This document shows, piece after piece, positions 48,220 through 57,175 of a stretch of 64,000 bases of DNA. This stretch comes from Micromonospora sp. WMMD1120 (GTDB lineage Bacteria > Actinomycetota > Actinomycetes > Mycobacteriales > Micromonosporaceae). A model generated the notes under the pieces. The model made no database searches. It was given only the letters and a program-made list of their open reading frames with translations, and was not told the origin of the DNA. The position numbers and the translations under genes were made by a program. Numbering within the stretch: the stretch's first letter is position 1; each line of letters starts with the position of its first letter. The stretch is taken from assembly GCF_029626235.1 (NCBI RefSeq), contig NZ_JARUBO010000005.1, forward strand, positions 962,501 through 1,026,500. The letters are read 5' to 3'.

Positions 48220-51200
48220 TCAATGTAGGGCGGAATCCTCGGGCAGTTGGGCGATCATGGCGGTGAGCCCCGCCACATCCAGCAGGTCGGCTGGTCGGAC
48301 CGTCACCCCGTGCCGGACGTAGTGGAACGCCGCTCCCACCAGGTCCACGGGTACACCGGCCAACTCCGCCCAGGCCAGCCGGTACACGGCCAACTGCACG
48401 GCCGCCACCTCGGCCGCCGCGCCGGTGGGCTGCGCTCCGGTCTTCCAGTCGACCACGTCGAAGCGTCCACCCGGGCGGGCGAAGACCGCGTCCATCCGCC
48501 CCCGCACCACCACTCCCGCGATCACCGTGGCGAACGGCACCTCCACCTCGACCGGCACCCGGTCGGCCCACTCGCTGGCCAGGAACCGCTCCTGAAGCTC
48601 GACCAGCGCCTCGTCGGGCGCCGCGTCGGCGTCGGCCGCGCCTGGCAGCTCGTCCAGGTCCAACAGTCGGTCGGCGCCGAAGCGCTGCTCCAACCACGCG
48701 TGGAAGGCGGTGCCCCGGCGGGCGTACGGGTTGGGCTCGACAGGCACCGGCCGGCGCAGCGTACGGGCCAGCGCCGCCGGGTCACGGCGCAACGCGACCA
48801 GCTGGGTGACGCTCAACTGGCCGGGTAGCGCGACCTCGACCGCGCCGGAGAGCCGGGTCAGCTCGGCCCGCTCAGCGAGCAGCAGATCCGCCTCGCGCCG
48901 CCAGCGCGCCACCTCCGGGTCGACCTCCGCCTCCATTAGGGGACCGACCGGACCGGCGAGCGCGGCCGGACCGTCGGTCAGCACGCGGCGTACCAACGCG
49001 GCCGCCTCGGCCAGCGCCGGACGCCGACCGCCCAGCGGATCGGACGGCCACTCCGCACGGATCACCACCTCGGCGGTGGGGTTCGTCGCGTCCGGGGTCG
49101 GCTCCGGCGCCCACGCGTCGACCAGGTGCCCCGGCCCGCCGTCGAGGCACGCGTCGTACACCTCGCGCAGGAAGACCGACGGGCCGCGCGGTCGCTTCGT
49201 GCCCTCCCCCCACCAGTAGCCGGAGCAGAGCAGCAGCCGGCGTGGCCGGGTGACCGCCACGTACGTCAGCCGGCGCTCCTCCCGCTCGTCGTGCGCCCGC
49301 CACGCGTCGGTGAAGTCGGTGACCGCCCGCGCCACCGCGCGCTGGTCCGTGGCCTCGTCGAGCGCCAGCTCGGGCAACCCGTCGGCGTCGCCGCGCAGCG
49401 GGAACGGCAGCACACCCAACCCGCCCAGCCAGTGGTCGGAGTTGCGGACCGGCCCCGGCCACAGCCCACGGCTGAGCCCGGCGACCGACACCACGTCCCA
49501 CTCCAGACCCTTGGCGGCGTGCGCGGTGACCACCTGTACCGCGCCCTCCACCACCTCCACCTCGCCGGGCGCCAGACCGCGCTCCTCGTCCTCGGCGGCG
49601 GCCAGGTAGGACAGGAAGCCGGAGAGCGTCGCGCCGGGCGTCTCCCCGCTGAACCGGGCCGCCACGTCGCCCAGCGCGTCCAGGTGGCCCCGGGCCAGGC
49701 CGGCGTCGCCGGCGCCGTCCCGCCCGGCCCGCACCGCCACCTCCACGTCCAGGCCGATGGTCCGCTCGATGTCCGCGATCAGGTCCGGTAGCGCCTGGTC
49801 CAGCCGGTAGCGCAGCAGCGCCAGCTCCCGGCCGTACGCGCGCAGCCGCGCGAAGCCCTCCGCCGAGTACGCCTGCGCCGGCCCGAGATCGGCCAGCGCC
49901 TCCACCAGGGTCGCCTCGTCCAGCAGGTCGGGGCTGATCTCCGCGGTCTCGTCGTCGGCGGCCACCTGCCGGCGGGTGTTGGCGATGGACCGGGCCCGCC
50001 GGTGCAGCGCCACCAGGTCGCGTGGCCCGATCCGCCAGCGGGCGCCGGTGAGCAGCCGCAGCAACGCGGCGCCGTCGGTCGGGTCGGCCAGCACCCGCAG
50101 CGTGCAGACAACGTCCCGGACCTCGGGAGTGTCCAGCAGACCGCCCAGCCCGACCACCTCGACCGGCAGGCCGCGTTCGCGCAGCGCCGACTCGATCGCC
50201 GGGATCTGGCTGCGCACCCGCACCAGCACCGCTGTCGTCGGGCGCTGCGCCACCGGGATGTGCTCGGGCGCCGCGCCCGGCATCCGGGCCGCGCCGCGCC
50301 AGGCCGCCAGGACACTGTCCGCGATCCAGTCGGCCTCATCGGCGTACGTGGGCAGCAACGCGCAGTGCACGGTGCCGCCGGCCGCGCCACCCGGGCTGCG
50401 GTGCGGGATCGGCTCCCGGACGGTCAGCGCGGACCGTAGCTCCGGCACCCGGGCGCCGGCCGCCCGCAGCGGGGTGGAGAGCGCGTTCGCCACCCGGAGG
50501 ATCTCCGGGCGGTTGCGCCAGCTCGTGGTGAGCCCGAGCGCCGGGGCCGGCTGACCGTCGGCGCGGGCGAACTCGGTCGGGAACCGGTCCAGGGTGCCCG
50601 CGCTGGCCCCCCGCCAGCCGTAGATCGACTGGCACGGGTCACCCACCGCCGTCACCGGGTGCCCGCCGCCGAACAGCGCGTTGAGCAGCACCACCTGGGC
50701 GTGGCTGGTGTCCTGGTACTCGTCGAGCAGCACCACCCGGAAGCGGTCCCGTTCGATCTGGCCGACCGCCGGATGGTCCCGGGCCACCCGAGCCGCCCGG
50801 GCGAGCTGGTCGGCGAAGTCCATCGCCTCGAAGTCCTCCTTGCGCCGGGCGTACGCCCGCACCAGCGGCAGCAGGCGCAACCGGGTCTGCTGGAGGGTGA
50901 GCGCCTTGCGCACGTCCGCGTACACCCGGCCCGGCCGGGCCTGCACCTCGGCGAAGAACCGACCCGTCCAGGCCGCCAGCTCGTCCGGAGCGACAAGGTG
51001 CTCGTCCAGTTCCCCGGCGAGCGCCAGCACCGCGTCGGTGATGGTGCTCGGCATCCGGTCCACCTCGGACATGTCGCCGTCGTAGTTGCGCACCAGCAGG
51101 TCCACCAACTGCCAGCGGGACGCCTCGGTGAGCAGCCGGGTGGACGGCTCGTAGCCGGCCCGCAGCCCGTGTTCGGTGACGATCCGCCCGGCGTAGGAGT

Positions 51201-51603
51201 GGTAGGTGGAGATGCTGGGCTCACCCGCGAGCGGATCGTCGAGCGGGTCCCGGCCCTGCCGACCGAGGCGGCGGATGAGCTGGTCGAGTCGGGTGCGTAC
51301 GCGGTGGGCCAGCTCACCGGCCGCCTTACGGGTGAAGGTGAGCCCGAGGACCTGCTCCGGCCGCACGTACGAGTTGGCGACCAGCCAGACCACCCGCGCG
51401 GCCATCGTCTCGGTCTTGCCCGACCCGGCCCCGGCGACGACGAGCAGCGGCTGCACCGGGGCGGCGATGATCGCGGCCTGCTCCCGGGTGGGTGCCGGCA
51501 ACCGCAGCAGCTTGGCCAGCTCCACCGGCGTGTACCGGGGGCCGGAGTCCGCCCGGCGGGGCGTCGGCGCGGGACCCGCGCCGAACAGGGTGGGCTGGGT
51601 CAC
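48220..51603 (-). CDS. adnB: AdnB-like subunit of the AdnAB helicase-nuclease
   Basis: A protein of 1127 residues. The N-terminal UvrD-like motor has Walker [12 protein letters not shown] near residue 58, Walker B/motif [23 protein letters not shown] and [13 protein letters not shown]. The C-terminal nuclease domain of the RecB type has GRMDAVF followed by DVVDWKTG and QLAVYRLAW near 1040-1090. AdnAB processes double-strand break ends in mycobacteria, with AdnB as the leading motor. The neighbour gene is the partner. GTG 51603 starts 8 nt past the adnA stop. Confidence 0.93.
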   Translation of the reverse strand: MTQPTLFGAGPAPTPRRADSGPRYTPVELAKLLRLPAPTREQAAIIAAPVQPLLVVAGAGSGKTETMAARVVWLVANSYVRPEQVLGLTFTRKAAGELAHRVRTRLDQLIRRLGRQGRDPLDDPLAGEPSISTYHSYAGRIVTEHGLRAGYEPSTRLLTEASRWQLVDLLVRNYDGDMSEVDRMPSTITDAVLALAGELDEHLVAPDELAAWTGRFFAEVQARPGRVYADVRKALTLQQTRLRLLPLVRAYARRKEDFEAMDFADQLARAARVARDHPAVGQIERDRFRVVLLDEYQDTSHAQVVLLNALFGGGHPVTAVGDPCQSIYGWRGASAGTLDRFPTEFARADGQPAPALGLTTSWRNRPEILRVANALSTPLRAAGARVPELRSALTVREPIPHRSPGGAAGGTVHCALLPTYADEADWIADSVLAAWRGAARMPGAAPEHIPVAQRPTTAVLVRVRSQIPAIESALRERGLPVEVVGLGGLLDTPEVRDVVCTLRVLADPTDGAALLRLLTGARWRIGPRDLVALHRRARSIANTRRQVAADDETAEISPDLLDEATLVEALADLGPAQAYSAEGFARLRAYGRELALLRYRLDQALPDLIADIERTIGLDVEVAVRAGRDGAGDAGLARGHLDALGDVAARFSGETPGATLSGFLSYLAAAEDEERGLAPGEVEVVEGAVQVVTAHAAKGLEWDVVSVAGLSRGLWPGPVRNSDHWLGGLGVLPFPLRGDADGLPELALDEATDQRAVARAVTDFTDAWRAHDEREERRLTYVAVTRPRRLLLCSGYWWGEGTKRPRGPSVFLREVYDACLDGGPGHLVDAWAPEPTPDATNPTAEVVIRAEWPSDPLGGRRPALAEAAALVRRVLTDGPAALAGPVGPLMEAEVDPEVARWRREADLLLAERAELTRLSGAVEVALPGQLSVTQLVALRRDPAALARTLRRPVPVEPNPYARRGTAFHAWLEQRFGADRLLDLDELPGAADADAAPDEALVELQERFLASEWADRVPVEVEVPFATVIAGVVVRGRMDAVFARPGGRFDVVDWKTGAQPTGAAAEVAAVQLAVYRLAWAELAGVPVDLVGAAFHYVRHGVTVRPADLLDVAGLTAMIAQLPEDSALH

Positions 51604-51610
51604 TGTGTCA

Positions 51611-54600
51611 TCAGCTCTCCGGACGTCGGACGGTCGGCGGCTCGACGACCTGTCGCCCCTGCCCGGACACCGGGCAGCTGGTGCGCACCGGGCAGACCCG
51701 GCACTTCGAGTTGGCCACCGCGGCGAAGGTGGCGGCCGCCATCGTATCGGCGGTCCGCCGGACCAGCGCTGTCGCCCAGCCGGCCGCCGGCCCCTCGCTG
51801 GCCGCCGGCTGGTTCTGCTCCCGGGCGTCCTTGGCCGACGTGCCGAGCTGCACCAGCGCGGCGCCCCCGGACTCGTCGCCGAACTCGGCGAACGCGCCCG
51901 CCTCCACCGCCGCCTGGTAGGCGCCGAGCTGCGGATGCTCGGCCAGGTCGCTGCCGGTGACAGCGGTGGACTTGCCGGTCTTCAGGTCGATCACCACGAG
52001 TCGCCCGGCCTCGTCCACCTCCAGCCGGTCGACCCGGCCGGTCAGGTCGACCGGTCGACGCGGGTCGTCCAGGCGCACCGCGAACTCGTGCTCGATGGCG
52101 AGCAGCCGACGCGGGTTGGTGGCCAGCCAGCGCAGCAGCTTGTCGACCATCGCCTCGGCCCGCTCCCGCTCCGGCCCGGCCATCCACCGGGCCGCCAGCT
52201 CGATCGCGTCGAACCGGGCGGCCACGTAGTCGAGCAGCGCGCCCCGGTCGGCGCTGGCGTCCTCGGCGAGCATCGCGGCGGCGTGCACCAGGTTGCCCAC
52301 GCCCTGCGCCGTGCTGGTCGGGCCGCTGCCGCCGTGCCGCTCCAGCAACCACCGCAGGCTGCACCGCAGCGCGCTCTCCATCGCGGACGGGGTGACCCGC
52401 ACCGGCTCACCCTCGTCGACCAGCGGCCGGTCGTCGGAGAGCGCCCGCAACCCCCACCAGTCGTCGGGGTGCGCGCCGGGCACCCCGGCGGCGGCGAGCC
52501 GGGCCAGCTCGGCCGCCGCGGCGTGCCGCCGGACCGCCGGGGCGGCCGGGTCGACGACGGCGGTACGCAGCTCCGCCACCAACGCCGGCAGGGTGAGCGC
52601 CCGGGGCGGACGCGTCACCGGCAGCGCGCCGGTCCGAACCGGAGCGTCGTGACCGTCGCCGTCCCGCGCCGCGCCGTCACCGTGGGCACCACCGCCGTCC
52701 CGCGCCGCGCCGTCACCGTGGGCACCGCCACCGTCCCGCGCCGCGCCGTCACCGTGGGCACCGCCACCGTCCCGCGCCGCGCCGCCGCTTGCGGGCGTAC
52801 CGTCGCCGTCACCGGGCGTGGGGGGCGGGCCGCCACCGACGGGACCACCGTTCGACGGCGGGCCGGCCTGTGGGTCGGCCGGCCCGGCGGCCTCCGGCGG
52901 GTTGGGCGGCGGGGTGACGCCCAACTCGTGCAGGAACCGACTCGGCTGCTCCTCGTGGTCGTCCCCGCCGACGGCTGCCGACGCCACGGCGGTGACCAGC
53001 AGCCGGTGCCGGGCCCGGCTGACGGCGACGTGGAAGAGCCGGCGCTCCTCGTCCAGCAACGCCGACGTCTGACCCACCACGTTCGCCACCGTCGAGCCCT
53101 CGACCGAGCGGCCGGCCAGCACGTCGACCAGCCGCTCGGAGCCGAGCAGGCTGCCGCGCAGCCGCAGGTCCGGCCAGGTGCCCTCCTGGACACCGGCCAC
53201 CGCGACCAGGTCCCACTCCAGGCCCTTCGCGGCGTGCGCGGTCAGCAGGCGCACCGCGGCGCCCCGGTCGGCGGTCGGCGCGATGGTGTCGGCCGGCAGG
53301 TCCTGCGCCAGGACGTGGTCGAGGAACACCTCGGTGCGGGCGCCCGGCAGCCGGTCGGTGAACCGGGCCGCCGCGTCGAAGAGCACCAGCACGGCGTCCA
53401 GATCGCGGTCTGCCGCCTCGGCCCGCCGTCGCCGGGACAGGTCCCCCTCGCCGGCCTCCGGCCGACCCTGGTTGATCGCGCCGGCCCAGCGCTCGGCGAG
53501 GCCGCTGGCGTGCCAGACGGCCCAGAGCACATCCTCCGCCGTCGAACCCGGCCGGGCGGCGGCGGCACGCGCGGTGGCCAGCAGCCCGGCCACCGCCTGC
53601 GCCGGCTCCGCCCACCGCCGGTCGATGCCGGCCAGCTCGGCGGGGTCGCGCAGCGCCTCGACGATCAGCTCACCGGACGACCGCCGGTCGCCACCGGCCA
53701 GCGCGAGCGCCCGCAGGCCCTGCCGCAGCCGTCGCTCGGCCAGCGGGTCGGCGCCACCCAGCGGCGAGTGCAGCAACGCGACGGCGGCCTCCTCGTCGAG
53801 CCGGTCCGGCTCCAGGGCGCAGCGCAGCAGGAGCAGCAGCGGCGCGACCGCCGGTTGCAGGTGCAGGGGCAGGTCCTCGCCGTGCACCACGGTGGGTACG
53901 CCGGCGGCGTGCAGCGCCCGCCGCAGGGTGGGCAGGTGCAGGGCGGTGGACCGCACCAGCACCGCCATCCGGGACCACGGCACACCGTCGAGCAGGTGGG
54001 CCGAGCGCAGCGCGTGCGCCAGCCAGGCGGCCTCGCTCGTCGCCGAGCGGAACGTGTGCACCTCCACCACTCCGGGTGGCGCGTCCGGCAGCGGGCGCAG
54101 CCGCCGGTGCGCCGCCGGACCACGCAGCCGACGGTCCAGCCGGGCCAGCGCGGCGAGCAGATTCGGCCCGGCCCGGTACGACGTGGTCAGCAGCACCTGC
54201 GCGGCCGGCGCGCCGGAGGCCGTCCGGAAGCGGTGCGGGAACGTTGTCACCCCGGCCGGATCGGCGCCCCGGAAGGCGTACGTCGACGAGTCCGGGTCGG
54301 CGAACGCGACGAGCGGTTTGCCACCACCGGCGATGACCGTGAGCAACTCCAGTTGGGCGGGGTCGGTGTCGGCCAGCTCGTCGAGGTAGACGTGGGCGAG
54401 TCGACGACGCTCGGCGGCCAGCAACTCCTCGTCGTCACGCAGCAGCCCGGTGGCCGCCCTGACCAGCTCGGCCGGGTCGTACGCGACGGAACCCCGGTTG
54501 CTGACGTCGCGCAACGCGAGGACGGCGACGTACTCCCGGAGGAAGCGCGCGGCGGCCGGCCAGTCGGCGCGGTTGAGCCGGTCGCCCAGCCGGGCCAGCT

Positions 54601-55198
54601 CCATCGGACCCACGCCCCGTTCGGCGGCGCGCATCAGCAGGTCGCGGAGCTGACCGGCGAACGCCCTGGTGCGCAGGGCCGGGCGCAGGTCGGCCGGCCA
54701 CCCGACCGGGTCGTCCTCGGGCTCCTCGCCGACCACGTCCAGCAGCTCACGGATGATCAGATCCTGCTCGGGGCCGGTGAGCAGCCGGGGCGACGGCTCG
54801 CCCCGCTCGGCGGCGGCGCGGCGCAGCAACCCGAAGGCGTACGCCGGGAAGGTGCGCACCAGCGGCTCGCGCAGCACCCGGTGGCCATCCCGCGCGATCC
54901 GGGCCTCGATGCGCTGACGCAGCGCGGTGGCGCCCCGACGGCCGAAGGTCAGCACCAGGATGCGTTCCGGGTCCACCCCCTCGGCCACCCGCGCGGCGAC
55001 CGCCTCGACAAGCGTGCTGGTCTTGCCCGTGCCCGGGCCGCCGAGCACGAGCATCGGCCCGTCGGTGTGCCCGACGATCTCCGCCTGCGCCGGGTCGGCC
55101 AGCCGACCGCCAGCGCCGGGCACGGCGCTGCGAGCAGGCGCTTCGCCGCCCTCCAGCGCCGGCCCCGCAAACCCCCGCACCAACCGGTACGCCCGCAT
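51611..55198 (-). CDS. adnA: AdnA-like subunit of the AdnAB helicase-nuclease
   Basis: A protein of 1195 residues. Walker A GGPGTGKTST near residue 53 is intact, but the motif II region reads YLDELADTDP instead of DEYQD, in line with the weak AdnA motor known from mycobacteria. The C-terminal nuclease has LTGRVDRLE and VIDLKTGK. An iron-sulfur-type cysteine set is visible: one in LRCSLRW and KCRVCPVRTSC near the C-terminus. Between the two halves lies a Gly/Ala/Asp linker with an in-frame 36-bp tandem repeat (52661-52786). First gene of the adnA-adnB pair. Confidence 0.93.
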   Translation of the reverse strand: MRAYRLVRGFAGPALEGGEAPARSAVPGAGGRLADPAQAEIVGHTDGPMLVLGGPGTGKTSTLVEAVAARVAEGVDPERILVLTFGRRGATALRQRIEARIARDGHRVLREPLVRTFPAYAFGLLRRAAAERGEPSPRLLTGPEQDLIIRELLDVVGEEPEDDPVGWPADLRPALRTRAFAGQLRDLLMRAAERGVGPMELARLGDRLNRADWPAAARFLREYVAVLALRDVSNRGSVAYDPAELVRAATGLLRDDEELLAAERRRLAHVYLDELADTDPAQLELLTVIAGGGKPLVAFADPDSSTYAFRGADPAGVTTFPHRFRTASGAPAAQVLLTTSYRAGPNLLAALARLDRRLRGPAAHRRLRPLPDAPPGVVEVHTFRSATSEAAWLAHALRSAHLLDGVPWSRMAVLVRSTALHLPTLRRALHAAGVPTVVHGEDLPLHLQPAVAPLLLLLRCALEPDRLDEEAAVALLHSPLGGADPLAERRLRQGLRALALAGGDRRSSGELIVEALRDPAELAGIDRRWAEPAQAVAGLLATARAAAARPGSTAEDVLWAVWHASGLAERWAGAINQGRPEAGEGDLSRRRRAEAADRDLDAVLVLFDAAARFTDRLPGARTEVFLDHVLAQDLPADTIAPTADRGAAVRLLTAHAAKGLEWDLVAVAGVQEGTWPDLRLRGSLLGSERLVDVLAGRSVEGSTVANVVGQTSALLDEERRLFHVAVSRARHRLLVTAVASAAVGGDDHEEQPSRFLHELGVTPPPNPPEAAGPADPQAGPPSNGGPVGGGPPPTPGDGDGTPASGGAARDGGGAHGDGAARDGGGAHGDGAARDGGGAHGDGAARDGDGHDAPVRTGALPVTRPPRALTLPALVAELRTAVVDPAAPAVRRHAAAAELARLAAAGVPGAHPDDWWGLRALSDDRPLVDEGEPVRVTPSAMESALRCSLRWLLERHGGSGPTSTAQGVGNLVHAAAMLAEDASADRGALLDYVAARFDAIELAARWMAGPERERAEAMVDKLLRWLATNPRRLLAIEHEFAVRLDDPRRPVDLTGRVDRLEVDEAGRLVVIDLKTGKSTAVTGSDLAEHPQLGAYQAAVEAGAFAEFGDESGGAALVQLGTSAKDAREQNQPAASEGPAAGWATALVRRTADTMAAATFAAVANSKCRVCPVRTSCPVSGQGRQVVEPPTVRRPES
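52661..52786. repeat. 36-bp in-frame tandem repeat inside adnA
   Basis: GTCCCGCGCCGCGCCGTCAC starts at 52661, 52697, 52733 and 52769, a 36-bp period; three full units and one partial. On the coding strand each unit encodes the 12-residue GAARDGGGAHGD. The array sits in the linker between the motor and nuclease halves. Confidence 0.92.
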
Positions 55199-55299
55199 CA
55201 GCCCATCCCATCAAACCCCTACGACACCAACCCCCACCCCCCCAACCCCCAACCCCCCCACCCCCCAACCCCCACCCCTGCCCACCCCCACCAGACCCC

Positions 55300-55360
55300 G
55301 TTGATCATGAAGTTATCGCCACGACACGCCGCCACCGAGGGCAATAACTTCATGATCAAC
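55300..55360. repeat. Palindromic element, type B (copy 2)
   Basis: GTTGATCATGAAGTTAT (55300-55316) and its reverse complement (55344-55360) flank a 27-nt centre starting CGCCAC. The stem extends as CCCC/GGGG on the outside. Left flank 55206-55299 is C-rich with repeated ACCCCC-type runs; the right flank to 55400 is G-rich. It lies between the LOG-family gene and adnA. Confidence 0.9.
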
Positions 55361-55400
55361 GGGGCGGGGGCCGGGCGGGGGCGGGGGCGGGGGCCGGGCG

Positions 55401-55946
55401 TCAGGTTAGGTGGGACTCTAGGGCGGTCAGGGCTTCGTCGACGGAGCTGGCCACGGTCAGCAGGTCGCGGCCGGCGGGCTTGAGGAAGCGCTGGTCGGTG
55501 AGGGTGTCGAGCCAATTCAGCAGCGGCCGGTAGAACCCGTCCGTGTCGATCAGCACCATCGGCTTGCTGTGCAGGGCGAGCGTGGCGGTGGTCCAGACCT
55601 CGAACAACTCGTCCAGGGTGCCCAGCCCGCCGGGCAGGGTGAGGAAGGCGTCCGACTTGTCGATCATCAGGGTCTTGCGGCTGGCCATCGAGTCGGTCAC
55701 CAGCAGTTCGTCCGAGGCCAGGTCGGCGACCTCCAGATCGACGAGCGCCTGCGGGATCACGCCCACCGTGCGCCCACCGGCGGCGCGGGCGCCGTCCGCC
55801 AGGGCGCCCATCATGCCGACGCAGCCGCCGCCACTGACCAGGGTGTGCCCGCGGCGGGCCAGGGCGGCGCCGGTCTCGGCGGCCAGGTCCAACCAGCGCT
55901 GATCGAGGGTACGGGACGAGGCGCAGAACACGCAGACGGCGGCCAT
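55401..55946 (-). CDS. LOG-family protein (TIGR00730), predicted cytokinin riboside 5'-monophosphate phosphoribohydrolase
   Basis: A protein of 181 residues with the LOG signatures SGGGCVGMMG and LPGGLGTLDELFEVW. LOG proteins cleave ribose-5'-phosphate from nucleoside monophosphates; the bacterial role is often unknown. ATG 55946 overlaps the preceding paralog's stop by 1 nt (TGATG), so the two are translated together. Confidence 0.92.
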   Translation of the reverse strand: MAAVCVFCASSRTLDQRWLDLAAETGAALARRGHTLVSGGGCVGMMGALADGARAAGGRTVGVIPQALVDLEVADLASDELLVTDSMASRKTLMIDKSDAFLTLPGGLGTLDELFEVWTTATLALHSKPMVLIDTDGFYRPLLNWLDTLTDQRFLKPAGRDLLTVASSVDEALTALESHLT

Positions 55947-56800
55947 CAGGCGTCGTCCCGCGACTGCTCGGCGGCGGCCCGTTGGTCAGCGGCGGTACGC
56001 GCGACAGCCTCTTCGCGGACCGCCTCCTGCTCGGCCGAGAGCGCGGCCTCGGCCGCGACGATGTGCCGGACCGCCGCGTTGACGTCGTCGGTGAGGCAGA
56101 TCAGGTCCAGGTCCACCGGGCCGATCTTTCCGGTGGCGGCCATGGTGTCGCGCAACCAGTCGAGCAGGCCCTGCCAGTAGGCGACGCCCATCAGCACCAC
56201 CGGGAACCGGGTGACCTTGCCGGTCTGCACCAGGGTGAGCGCCTCGAACAACTCGTCCATGGTGCCGAACCCGCCGGGCAGCACGACGAACGCCTGGGCG
56301 TACTTGACGAACATCGTCTTGCGGGCGAAGAAGTAGCGGAAGTCGATGGCCAGGTCGACCCAGTCGTTGATGCCCTGCTCGAACGGAAGCTCGATGCCGA
56401 GCCCGACGGAGAGCCCGCCGGCCTCGCTGGCCCCACGGTTGGCGGCCTCCATCACACCGGGCCCACCCCCGGTGATCACCGCGTAGCCGGCCCGGGCCAG
56501 CGCGCCGCCCAACTGCTCGGCCAGCCGGCACTCGGCGCTGTCCGGCCCGCTGCGCGCGGAGCCGAAGACGCTCACCGCCGGCGGCAGGTCGGCGAGGGTG
56601 TCGAAGCCCTCGACGAACTCGGAGAGGATGCGCAGCGCCCGCCAGGCGTCCTTGGTCTTCCAGTCGCCACGTCCACGGGAATCGAGCAACCGCTGATCGG
56701 CGGTGCTGCTCGGGATGGCCCCTCGGCGCAGCGTGACAGCACCGCGATGCCGCTCCCTCCCTGGCCCGCGACCGGCCTCCCGCCCGTTGCTCTCACTCAT
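55946..56800 (-). CDS. LOG-family protein (TIGR00730), longer paralog
   Basis: A protein of 284 residues. A basic disordered N-terminus of about 35 residues is followed by the LOG fold with ITGGGPGVMEAANRGA and LPGGFGTMDELFEAL. The C-terminal 40 residues form an Ala/Glu-rich helix. This longer type occurs near dapE/dapD in actinobacteria (from memory, Rv1205 is comparable). ATG 56800 is used. It is the first gene of the two-gene unit. Confidence 0.9.
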   Translation of the reverse strand: MSESNGREAGRGPGRERHRGAVTLRRGAIPSSTADQRLLDSRGRGDWKTKDAWRALRILSEFVEGFDTLADLPPAVSVFGSARSGPDSAECRLAEQLGGALARAGYAVITGGGPGVMEAANRGASEAGGLSVGLGIELPFEQGINDWVDLAIDFRYFFARKTMFVKYAQAFVVLPGGFGTMDELFEALTLVQTGKVTRFPVVLMGVAYWQGLLDWLRDTMAATGKIGPVDLDLICLTDDVNAAVRHIVAAEAALSAEQEAVREEAVARTAADQRAAAEQSRDDA

Positions 56801-56909
56801 GGGGCAACCGTAGTGGAGTGACGCCGCCCGGGTGTGCGGGGCGCGGACGTCGAGAAATAGTTCGCGATCTTGGGCAACTATTCCGCTTTCCCGTACGTCT
56901 TACTATTCA

Positions 56910-56922
56910 CATACCGGGTATG
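56910..56922. promoter_or_regulatory. Palindrome CATACCGGGTATG (site 1)
   Basis: A 13-nt palindrome, 31 nt before the GTG at 56954. The reverse-complementary form occurs at 62752-62764 in front of the subtilase gene; the two agree over ACATACC-N-GGTATGC. A shared operator is likely. Confidence 0.6.
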
Positions 56923-56953
56923 CCCCGGCGCGCGCTTCGGGGGAGGAGACAGC

Positions 56954-57127
56954 GTGATCAGCAGCAGCGAGATGATCCGGATTCGTCGCCAGATGCAGCG
57001 ACGGATCCGTGACGTGGTGGCCGAACGCCGCCGCAACCGGGACCTGAACCCGTCCCTCTCCCCCGTGACCCCCGCGCCAGCCAATGCTGATCAAGAGGTT
57101 TGCGTCGCCGACAACGGGCCCGGCTGA
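56954..57127 (+). CDS. Small basic protein of 57 residues, hypothetical
   Basis: It begins VISSSEMIRIRRQMQRRIRD, a strongly basic helix, then a Pro-rich part. The last 13 residues (ADQEVCVADNGPG) and the stop are encoded by the left arm and centre of the palindromic element at 57089-57143. GGAGGAG lies 5 nt before GTG 56954, and a palindromic operator lies 31 nt upstream. Family unknown; the tail may be acquired from the element. Confidence 0.68.
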   Translation: MISSSEMIRIRRQMQRRIRDVVAERRRNRDLNPSLSPVTPAPANADQEVCVADNGPG

Positions 57128-57143
57128 CGCAAACCTCTTGATC
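57089..57143. repeat. Palindromic element, type C
   Basis: GATCAAGAGGTTTGCGTC (57089-57106) and its exact reverse complement (57126-57143) flank a 19-nt centre in which GCCG/CGGC can also pair. The arm resembles type B (GATCA-GA-GTT). It lies between convergent genes, the small basic protein and dapE. Confidence 0.9.
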
Positions 57144-57175
57144 GTCCGCGGGGGCGCTGGGGGGCGCCGAAGCGG

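Noticed and set aside
51206..55483. A very long open frame on the plus strand opposite adnA/adnB
   Set aside because: It has no recognisable domain, is rich in Arg/Gly/Pro/His as expected for an antisense frame in GC-rich DNA, and both minus-strand genes have clear family motifs.
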